DNA of 6,793 nt. Origin: Alphaproteobacteria bacterium (GTDB lineage Bacteria > Pseudomonadota > Alphaproteobacteria > ATCC43930 > CGMCC-115725). The DNA lies in NCBI GenBank assembly GCA_030039975.1, contig JASHUO010000852.1, forward strand, positions 1-6,793. The letters run 5' to 3'. Position numbers and translations under genes: made by a program. Positions 1-5,426 of the stretch are shown piece after piece. A model generated the notes under the pieces. The model did not search any database. It saw only the letters and a program-made list of their open reading frames with translations, and had not been told where the DNA came from. Numbering within the stretch: the first letter of the stretch is position 1; the number at the start of each line of letters is the position of its first letter.

Positions 1-66
1 TGATCATTCTCGGAGGCGGAGGACGCGCCTTTTCCGCCCAGACCCGGGCGACTGAACCTGCCTCTA
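1..66. other. Unassigned left flank of the insertion sequence
   Basis: This short stretch lies outside the IS and is too short to assign. No reading frame in it can be tied to a gene. It contains a small hairpin-capable inverted repeat, CGCCC at 35-39 and GGGCG at 46-50 with a 6-base loop, with no T-run beside it on either strand. Before the IS inserted, this stretch would have lain immediately downstream of the minus-strand transporter gene, so the hairpin may once have been part of that operon's 3' end. That is an inference only. Confidence 0.4.
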
Positions 67-88
67 GAGCGTGATCGGCTTAGCTTGA
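67..88 (+). repeat. Left terminal inverted repeat of the IS630 element
   Basis: The left end begins GAGCGTGATCGGCTTAGC and ends in TTGA. Compared with the complement of the right end it differs at three positions (G/A, C/T and C/G), giving 19 of 22 matches. A TA dinucleotide lies immediately outside at 65-66. Confidence 0.9.
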
Positions 89-128
89 ATCGAAAGGGGA
101 TCCCCTTTGTTGGGAAAATCTGATTCAA
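85..128. repeat. Nested palindromes in the IS leader
   Basis: Between the left end and the transposase start lies a perfect 16-base palindrome, AAAGGGGATCCCCTTT, at 93-108. It is enclosed by TTGAATC (85-91) and its complement GATTCAA (122-128). The outer arm overlaps the end of the terminal repeat. Such symmetry could be a subterminal transposase or regulator binding site, or an RNA hairpin shielding the transposase start from outside transcripts. The symmetry is seen directly; the role is inferred. Confidence 0.6.
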
Positions 129-158
129 ACTGCTGGCTGGGGTTGGGGGCCAGCATGG

Positions 159-1100
159 ATGACACGACCCTATTCGATCGATCTTCGTGAGTGGGCGGTA
201 GCCGCGGTGGCGAGCGGGCAGTCGCGGCGCCAGGTGGCCAAACTATTCAAGGTCGGAGAGTCGAGCGTGATCCGCTGGTGTGTGCGGCAGCGCGCCAGCG
301 GCACGTGTGCGGCAAAGCCGATGGGAGGACATCGCCGTCCGATCCTGCTGTCGGAACGAGATTGGCTTTTGGCCCGACTATCGCTCGCTCCGGATCTGAC
401 GGTCCGAGGACTGCTAAAAGAACTCGCCGATCGCGGCGTCAAAGTCAGCTATGGCGCGCTGTGGGCTTTCCTGGCGGCCGAGGGGCTGACATTCAAAAAA
501 AACCCTGTGCGCCGCAGAGCAAGAGCGACCCGACGTCGCTCGTAAGCGCGCCCGGTGGAGGCGCTATCAGGGGCGCGTCGATCCCGAACGCCTCGTCTTT
601 GTCGACGAGATCTGGGCGAAGACCAACATGACGCGCACGCACGGCCGCGCGCCCCGCGGCCAGCGCCTGATCGGACGTGTGCCGCACGGTCGCTGGACGA
701 CAATGACTTTCCTGGCCGGACTGCGCGTCCAGGGCATCATCGCTCCCTGCGTCATTGACGGCCCGATCAACGGTCCGATGTTCCTCGCCTGCGTGACCCA
801 ATTCCTCGTTCCCCAGCTGCGCCCCGGCGACATCGTCGTGCTCGACAATCTCGGCGGCCACAAAGGCCAAGCCGTTCGCGCGCCATTCGAGCGGCCGGTG
901 CCCATCGCCTCTTGCTGCCGCCCTACAGTCCGGACCTCAATCCGATCGAGCAGTCCTTCGCCAAACTCAAGACGCTGCTGCGGAAAGCCGACGAACGGTC
1001 CACCGATGCCGTCTGGAAACGCATCGGTTCACTACTCGACCAGTTCAGCTCCGACGAGTGCGCAAACTACTTCAGACATGCCGGCTATGGGTCAACCTAA
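159..1100 (+). pseudogene. IS630-family transposase, split by two frame changes
   Basis: This is a DDE transposase of the IS630/Tc1 type. Part 1 (ATG at 159, stop 543-545) carries the N-terminal helix-turn-helix DNA-binding region, including RRQVAKLFKVGESSVIRW, and a second helical region ending LTFKK. At the A8 run (495-502) the homologous frame shifts by +1 and continues with the catalytic core: VFVDEIW (first Asp codon at 604), CVIDGPING and VVLDNLGGHK (second Asp at 844). Near 877-884 one base appears to be missing, and the frame returns to that of part 1 for LLLPPYSPDLNPIEQSF (Glu at 948) and the C-terminus HAGYGST, stop 1098-1100. Once both shifts are corrected the spacing between the second Asp and the Glu is DD34E, as in this superfamily, and the length is about 313 residues, which is normal. 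The A8 shift could be programmed (+1 slippage or transcriptional slippage); the second looks like inactivating decay or a sequencing error. The stop codon lies inside the right terminal repeat. Confidence 0.9.
495..502 (+). other. A8 run at the first transposase frame change
   Basis: Eight consecutive A's fall exactly where the transposase reading moves from the frame beginning at 159 to the next frame. Removing one A gives the family-like reading LTFKKTLCAAEQ, whereas the unshifted frame stops 40 bases later. Homopolymer A runs are known sites of ribosomal and transcriptional slippage, and some IS elements use them to make the full-length transposase. The run may therefore be a functional recoding site, or simply a one-base insertion. 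Confidence 0.5.
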
Positions 1101-1113
1101 GCCAATCATGCTC
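1092..1113 (-). repeat. Right terminal inverted repeat of the IS630 element
   Basis: The complement of this stretch begins GAGCATGATTGGCTTAGG and ends TTGA, matching the left end at 19 of 22 positions. The TA outside it is at 1114-1115. The repeat overlaps the last codons and stop of the transposase gene. Confidence 0.9.
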
Positions 1114-1128
1114 TAATCCAGTAGGAAA

Positions 1129-2172
1129 TCACGGCGCGCGGCGCGTCGGCTGCGAATAGTAATGCTCGAGCACGACCTTGACCGAGGCGGCGACCGGCAC
1201 GGCGAGGATGACGCCGGCGACACCGAGGAAGAGGCCGCCGGCGAGGAAGGCGAACATCACCACGGTCGGATGGAGCTGAGCCGCGCGGCCAAGCACGACC
1301 GGCCCCACCACCCGATCGATCAACAAGCGGAAGACGGTGACGTAGACCGCGAAAGCGACCACCGCCCAGAAGCCATGCCGCTCGAGCGCAAGCAGGCCGA
1401 CCAGCGCCGCCGAGGTCATCGGCCCGATCACCGGGATCAGCTCCAAGAGGCCGGTGAGCAGCGCCAGCAGCACGGCGAAAGGCAGGCCGAGCGCGAAGCG
1501 AATGGCGATCCACGACGCGATCGTGGCGAAGACGAAGATGACGAAGAGCCCGACGAGGTAGCGCCGCAGCAGCGGATCGATCTCGCGCGCGATCTCCGCC
1601 ACCTCCTCGCGGTACTCCGGCGGCACCAGCCAGAGCGCGCCGGCGGCGAGCTGCGGCCCGGCGTGCAGGAAGTAGAAGATGAGAACGATGACCAGCACCG
1701 CGCCGGTGATCGTGGCGAAGCCATAGATGGCCGTGGTCAGGATTTGCTGCGGCGAGCCGATATCGGCGGTGAGCGCGTCCAGAATCTGCTGCGACAGCTG
1801 GCCGGCATCGATGCGCCGCCCGAAGAGATCGATCTGCTCACCGCCGAAAAGCTCGGCGAAGAATTTGTGCAGCAGCTGCGGCGCGTCGTGAAAGGCGGCG
1901 CCGAGATCGGCCGACAGCGTCACCGCGACCCAGTAGCCGAGCCCGCCGAGAAACGCCATGACCACGGCATAGGTGGCGATCGCCGCCGCTTCGCGCGACA
2001 GGCCGAGACGCCGGCGCAGCCAGAGATTGGGCGGCTCGGCGACATAGGCAATCGCGGCGGCGATGAGGAAAGGCAGCACCGCGAGCCGCACGACGTAGAG
2101 AAAGGCGAGCGCCACGGCGACGGCGAGCGCGACCGCCCATTTGTTCACCGGCGCGCGGCGATCCTGCGCCAT
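1129..2172 (-). CDS. AI-2E family transporter (PerM/YhhT-like membrane protein)
   Basis: This is a complete 347-residue inner-membrane protein of the AI-2E/UPF0118 family, normal length for the family. Hydrophobic segments lie at about 11-44 (two spans), 61-84, 143-169, 203-225, 228-247, 257-275 and 297-325, giving the family's eight-span pattern with a soluble stretch at about 85-140. Family hallmarks are LLELIPVIGP near 242-251 and the C-terminal stretch LHPTVVMFAFLAGGLFLGVAG followed by ILAVPVAA. Members have been linked to export of autoinducer-2 or to ion/proton antiport, but most have no known substrate and this one cannot be assigned. The ATG lies 12 bases after the stop of the upstream glycosyltransferase, and a purine-rich stretch (AAAGGGCGGG) spanning that gap could serve as ribosome binding site, so the two are probably cotranscribed. 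The IS630 element begins 15 bases past the stop codon. The family call is firm; the role is open. Confidence 0.92.
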   Translation of the reverse strand: MAQDRRAPVNKWAVALAVAVALAFLYVVRLAVLPFLIAAAIAYVAEPPNLWLRRRLGLSREAAAIATYAVVMAFLGGLGYWVAVTLSADLGAAFHDAPQLLHKFFAELFGGEQIDLFGRRIDAGQLSQQILDALTADIGSPQQILTTAIYGFATITGAVLVIVLIFYFLHAGPQLAAGALWLVPPEYREEVAEIAREIDPLLRRYLVGLFVIFVFATIASWIAIRFALGLPFAVLLALLTGLLELIPVIGPMTSAALVGLLALERHGFWAVVAFAVYVTVFRLLIDRVVGPVVLGRAAQLHPTVVMFAFLAGGLFLGVAGVILAVPVAASVKVVLEHYYSQPTRRAP

Positions 2173-2184
2173 CGGCCCGCCCTT

Positions 2185-3354
2185 TCAATCGCCGCTATCG
2201 GCGGCGCTGCGGTAGCTGCGTCCCTTCCAGGCGACGCGACCCTGCCACCTGGCTCTGATCCCGGCCAGCGCCAGGACCGCCGCCAGCGTATAGGCGACGG
2301 GGAAGAGCAGACCATAGGCGAGCGGAATGGCGAAGTAGCGCGCTGCCGCCAGATGCATGCCGAGCAGCGCCAGCGATGCCGCGACCGCCAAGGCCAAGGC
2401 GGCACCGGCGAGCGGCGTGGGCGCCGCCGCGACGTGGGCCGCGAGCGCCGCGGGGATGGCGGGGGCCGACCAGGCGATGACCGGCCCGACCAGAGCGATG
2501 AAGGCGGTGGCGCCGACGCCGCCGAAGGTATCGGTGACGCTTCTGACCAACCCCTCCCAAAGCTGCGGCAGGCTGCGATACATGCGGACACCGATAAGGG
2601 GGGCGGCGCCCATCAGCGCGATGCGCCCGCCCGTGATCTTGACGCGCGCGGCGAGGGCGCTGTCTTCGGAGAAGGCGCCGCGCACGGCACGATGGCCGCC
2701 GGCGCGGTCATAGGCGGCACGGCGGATCAGCAGGAATTGACCATTTGCCGCCGCCGAAGGATCGTCAGGGTTTCCCGTCCGCCGCAGATCACCGGCGAAG
2801 CCGAGCGCACAGAGCCCGGCGGGAATGATCAGCCGCTCGCCCACCGTCACCAGCACCTGACGCGGCTCCAAGGACAGGAGATCGAGGCCGCGCTGCCCCG
2901 CCGCCGCGACCGCCGAGCGCAGCAAGGCCGGCGCCGGGATCGTGTCGGCATCGATGAAGCAGAGCCACTCGCCGCGGCCCTGCGCTGCGCCGCGCCAACA
3001 GGCATGCGTCTTGCCCGTCCAGCCCGTGGGGAGCGGTCCCGCCTCGATGACGGCGAGCGGCGGCGCGGCGCCGGCCATGCCGCGGGCGATCGCCGCGGTG
3101 CCGTCGGTCGAGCCGTCATCGACGACGGTAATCGCGACCTGGCTCGCGGGATAGTCCTGTGCGACAAGCCCGCCGAGGCAGTCGGCGATCGCGTCGGCCT
3201 CGTTGCGCGCCGGCACGACGATGTCGATCAGCGGCGCCGCACCGAGCAGCGGCGCCGGCTGAAGCACGTCATAGGCCCGATACTGGCGCGCCGCGCGCGC
3301 GATCAGCGTCGCGACCAGCAACGCCCAGAGCAGCGAAACGGCGGCGGCGATCAT
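2185..3354 (-). CDS. Membrane-anchored family 2 glycosyltransferase (HpnB/CrtQ-like)
   Basis: This 389-residue protein would transfer a sugar from a nucleotide-sugar donor to an unknown, probably lipid, acceptor on the cytoplasmic face of the inner membrane. It has an N-terminal anchor (about 3-20), then a GT-A fold domain with VPARNEAD (47-54), VVDDGSTDGT (77-86), the metal-binding DAD in CFIDADT (125-127), NGQFLLIRR (194-202) and a likely catalytic acidic pair SED (219-221). Three hydrophobic segments follow at about 284-303, 316-334 and 341-363. The layout, the PTGWTGKTHA segment and the length resemble the hopene-associated HpnB and carotenoid-type CrtQ glycosyltransferases. No hopanoid or carotenoid gene is in the window, so the acceptor is not identified. 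The ATG is chosen because an in-frame stop lies eight codons upstream with no other start codon between; the ribosome binding site is poor. It is the middle gene of the minus-strand trio, 78 bases after the YkoP-like gene and 12 before the transporter. Confidence 0.88.
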   Translation of the reverse strand: MIAAAVSLLWALLVATLIARAARQYRAYDVLQPAPLLGAAPLIDIVVPARNEADAIADCLGGLVAQDYPASQVAITVVDDGSTDGTAAIARGMAGAAPPLAVIEAGPLPTGWTGKTHACWRGAAQGRGEWLCFIDADTIPAPALLRSAVAAAGQRGLDLLSLEPRQVLVTVGERLIIPAGLCALGFAGDLRRTGNPDDPSAAANGQFLLIRRAAYDRAGGHRAVRGAFSEDSALAARVKITGGRIALMGAAPLIGVRMYRSLPQLWEGLVRSVTDTFGGVGATAFIALVGPVIAWSAPAIPAALAAHVAAAPTPLAGAALALAVAASLALLGMHLAAARYFAIPLAYGLLFPVAYTLAAVLALAGIRARWQGRVAWKGRSYRSAADSGD

Positions 3355-3432
3355 GGCGGCGTGCGCCGCTGGATTAGTCTAGTGCCTTGCTTCTGACGCT
3401 TCGCTTCCATGACGATCGGAAACGCTGGTGAA

Positions 3433-4086
3433 TCATCCGGCAGCATCGGCATCCACGATCGCCCGCCCGGCCGGTGCCGGCGCTGCCGCGCCCGCGCTGT
3501 AATAGAGCAACAGCTTGCGCCTGGAGATCCAGAGCTGGTGGCGATGGCGGAGCAGCCCCTTGGCCCGGAGCCCCGCCGGATTGAACGCATAGGCCAGCCC
3601 CCAGAGCAACATGCTGTCGAAGACCAAATGGATGCGCTCGCGCCATTCATGCGGCGCTTCGTCGGGATCGATGACGTCGAAGCCGAAGCGGCAGGCGGTG
3701 CGCACCATCTGCACCGCGCCGAGCCGACTGCCGAAGGGCGGCGCGCCATGCAGCGCGCGGATGGCATCGAGACTGCGCTCGCGCTCGACATAGCCGGCGA
3801 CCGCCATCAGGGAGGTGCGCATGCGCTGCTTCAGGCGGATGGCCCAGCCGGCGCTCGGCCCCGCGCTCGGCATCAGCGGCAAATGCTCGTTCCAGAAATG
3901 GAGCAGCAGCACCGGCTCGCCCTCGACGATCTCGGTGCCGTCGGACAGCAGCGCGCTGCGGCTTGCGACGCCGCGCGAGACACGGAAGATGCATTGCTCG
4001 TCATCGGTGAATTCCTCGATGCCCTGGTGCTGCCGCAACAGGGAGTCCACGCCGCGCACCGCCCGGCCAAGATCCAGATACGCCAC
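3433..4086 (-). CDS. Soluble protein resembling the YkoP-like family
   Basis: This 217-residue protein has no signal peptide and no clear membrane span. Visible blocks are DDEQCIFRV (28-36), a short LSDGTEIVEGEPVLLLHFWNEHLP segment (47-70) and a basic, helix-rich C-terminal half ending RHRHQLWISRRKLLL (180-194) and an Ala/Pro-rich tail. The DGT...LH.WNEH.P pattern is what I associate with YkoP-like proteins, small uncharacterised proteins found near glycosyltransferases and polysaccharide deacetylases. I recall this rather than having verified it, and no biochemical function is known to me. The start is the GTG at 4086-4084: an in-frame TAG lies 12 codons upstream with no other start codon between, and GAGG sits 8 bases before the GTG. 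It is the first gene of the trio with the glycosyltransferase and transporter, so a role in the same envelope or glycan process is plausible. The coding call is good; the family call is moderate. Confidence 0.75.
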   Translation of the reverse strand: MAYLDLGRAVRGVDSLLRQHQGIEEFTDDEQCIFRVSRGVASRSALLSDGTEIVEGEPVLLLHFWNEHLPLMPSAGPSAGWAIRLKQRMRTSLMAVAGYVERERSLDAIRALHGAPPFGSRLGAVQMVRTACRFGFDVIDPDEAPHEWRERIHLVFDSMLLWGLAYAFNPAGLRAKGLLRHRHQLWISRRKLLLYYSAGAAAPAPAGRAIVDADAAG

Positions 4087-4386
4087 CGCCGCATCCTCGC
4101 GCCAATGGACCTACCCCCGCGGTACAATCGGCCGGAGCCGGCTGCTAGTTCCTCGCCTAAACGGTAATTCAGGGTTGCGTAGATTCCATGGCGCGTCCGA
4201 GAACCGTGCGGCGCCGCAATCCGCACGCACGCAGGGCGCAGCGAGGATGCCAGTTCGAAGGAGGAGCTGAACCAACTTGCGCGCGCGATCGGCGGCGAGC
4301 TTTACGGTGCGCGCAGCACTACCGCTTCGAGCAACCGGCAGAGGCGTTGCACGAGGCGAGGAATGACGCCTGTCGCGTCAAGAGCG
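4087..4386. other. 300-base intergenic region, no supportable gene
   Basis: This lies between the epimerase stop and the YkoP-like start, both on the minus strand, and should hold the 3' end of one and the promoter of the other. I see no convincing promoter or T-tailed terminator. Short peptides in it look mildly coding-like: on the + strand SKEELNQLARAIGGELYG around 4256-4309, and on the minus strand VIPRLVQRLCRLLEAVVLRAP ending at the stop 4302-4304. Neither has a good start, ribosome binding site or recognisable family. A perfect 12-base palindrome, TGCGGCGCCGCA, lies at 4207-4218, inside a GTGCGG/CCGCAC repeat (4206-4211 and 4221-4226). It could be a degraded gene remnant or plain regulatory spacer. 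Confidence 0.5.
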
Positions 4387-5298
4387 CTAACAGAACTCCG
4401 GGCGCAGGCTGACCTGGGCGGCGCGTCGCGCTTGCGGCGCCAGCACGCGCAACCCGGTATCCGGGATGCCCTCGCGGGCGAGATTGACCGCGTCCGTGAC
4501 ATGGCTTGCGGGCTCGACGCAGAAGAAGTCGCGCCCGGGCGGCGTGTAGACGACGAGGAAAGAGAGCAGCGGTTGCGTCGCTCCCAAGCGCAGCCGCGCG
4601 GCATGCTCCGGCCAAGTCACCACCGCTTCGCCATCCCAACCGGTAAAGACATTGTCGAGAGCGAGATCGGCGACGCGTCTTCCCTGCGAGAGTTCCCAGC
4701 CTGACGGCACGGCCCGCCGTTCCGTCGGCATCACCTCGGCATCGGTGAGCCAGACCTCGGCGGTCCGCGCCGCGATCCGCGCCTCCGGCGTGCGCGGGAA
4801 ATAGGGATGAAGACCGAGCCCGGCCGGCATCAGGCCCTCGGACAAATTCTCGAGCTCCAAGCTGATCTCGAGCGCGTCGGGGCTAAGCTCGAAGCACTGG
4901 CGCGCGCGATAGGACCACGGCCACCCATCCGCGGGGTGCTCGTATTCGAGCACGAGCCGATCCTCGCGGCGCTCCGTCACGATCCAGCTTTGGCGCCAGC
5001 CATGGCCGTGGATCGCATGGCGCTGCACGATATCCGCCGGGCTCTCGACGATTTCGCGGCCGCAAAACAAAAAGCGCGCATCGCGGATGCGATTGCCGTA
5101 AGGCACCAAGGGAAAGCAGCCCATCCCCTGCACATCGCCACGCGCCAGAGCGGCCGGCGACGCGGGCCGCAGCCAATCGATGCGACGGCCGTTGCGCTCC
5201 CACCAGAAACCCGCAATAGCGCCGCCAGCGCCGGGAGCAACCTGACAGGACGCCGCTCCGCTGGTCAAGGTGATCAGGCCGCTGCCGACAACCGTCAT
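4387..5298 (-). CDS. Aldose 1-epimerase family protein (GalM-like)
   Basis: This is a complete cytosolic protein of 303 residues, close to the family norm. Aldose 1-epimerases interconvert alpha and beta anomers of free sugars, and related members act on sugar phosphates. In order are FPLVPYGNRIR (62-72), HGHGW (97-101, with the family's substrate-binding His), GLGLHPYF (160-167, catalytic-acid His at 164), DNVFTGWDG (215-223) and CVEP (250-253, with the catalytic-base Glu at 252). The His/His/Glu set is complete, so activity is expected, but the sugar is not identifiable. The frame also allows a GTG start at 5313-5311 (308 residues). I prefer the ATG at 5298-5296 because an AGGA core sits 5 bases upstream of it, inside the extension. 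It is transcribed divergently from ftsH across about 130 bases. Some divergent family members are annotated as generic aldose epimerases without tested substrate, and this may be one. Confidence 0.9.
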   Translation of the reverse strand: MTVVGSGLITLTSGAASCQVAPGAGGAIAGFWWERNGRRIDWLRPASPAALARGDVQGMGCFPLVPYGNRIRDARFLFCGREIVESPADIVQRHAIHGHGWRQSWIVTERREDRLVLEYEHPADGWPWSYRARQCFELSPDALEISLELENLSEGLMPAGLGLHPYFPRTPEARIAARTAEVWLTDAEVMPTERRAVPSGWELSQGRRVADLALDNVFTGWDGEAVVTWPEHAARLRLGATQPLLSFLVVYTPPGRDFFCVEPASHVTDAVNLAREGIPDTGLRVLAPQARRAAQVSLRPEFC

Positions 5299-5426
5299 CC
5301 GCTTCCTCGTCACGCTCAGCCCCGAGGATGCGGCAGGCTTGGTTAATTTTTCCTTTCCCGGCGGAGGGCGGTCGCAGCGGCCACCCGCCTCCTATATGAT
5401 TGCCAGGCGTTCGATAGGAGAAGCGG
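5299..5426. promoter_or_regulatory. Divergent control region between the epimerase gene and ftsH
   Basis: About 130 bases separate the two divergent starts, so promoters for both should lie here. On the + strand TATGAT at 5395-5400 is a reasonable -10-like hexamer, placing a transcript start roughly 20 bases before the ftsH ATG, but no good -35 hexamer is present 16-18 bases upstream. A strong ribosome binding site AGGAG (5416-5420) lies 6 bases before the ftsH ATG. An AT-rich patch (5341-5356) interrupts otherwise GC-rich sequence and could belong to either promoter. The region is defined by gene layout; individual promoter elements are tentative. Confidence 0.4.

Larger units (their letters stand above)
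67..1113 (+). mobile_element. IS630-family insertion sequence (about 1.05 kb)
   Basis: The element is bounded by inverted ends that match at 19 of 22 positions (67-88 and the complement of 1092-1113), and each end is flanked by TA (65-66 and 1114-1115). The IS630/Tc1/mariner superfamily inserts into TA and duplicates it, so this supports both the family and the exact ends. A single transposase gene fills nearly the whole interior on the + strand, as is usual for IS630 elements of about 1 kb. The element sits 13 bases beyond the stop codon of the minus-strand AI-2E transporter gene and is transcribed towards it. The two frame changes in its transposase make current activity doubtful. The ends look intact, so mobilisation in trans by a related transposase remains possible. 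Confidence 0.92.

Noticed and set aside
3..74. A short + strand reading, IILGGGGRAFSAQ, that recalls the enoyl-CoA hydratase motif GRAFSAG
   Set aside because: The residues after the motif do not match that family, and the fragment is too short to claim a truncated gene.
1162..3396. A 744-codon open frame on the + strand running opposite the transporter and glycosyltransferase genes
   Set aside because: Its translation is dominated by Arg, Gly, Asp, Glu and Gln with no domain structure, typical of the antisense shadow of GC-rich genes, while the minus-strand proteins have clear families and motifs.
3409..4167. A 252-codon + strand frame opposite the YkoP-like gene
   Set aside because: It mirrors the GC-rich minus-strand gene, has no recognisable domain, and the minus-strand frame has a ribosome binding site and fits the neighbouring gene order.
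4206..4226. GTGCGG/CCGCAC repeat with an internal palindrome as a transcription terminator for the epimerase
   Set aside because: No T-run follows it on the minus strand and it lies 160 bases beyond the stop codon; GC-only symmetry of this size is common in such sequence.
4807..5346. A 179-codon + strand frame opposite the epimerase
   Set aside because: It is a shadow frame; the minus-strand reading carries the full set of epimerase catalytic motifs.
5338..5365. CTTG followed by CCCGG as a possible heat-shock (sigma-32-type) promoter for ftsH
   Set aside because: The CTTG box is present, but the second box is CCCGGCGG rather than CCCCAT-like, and the site is far from the start codon; the match is too weak.
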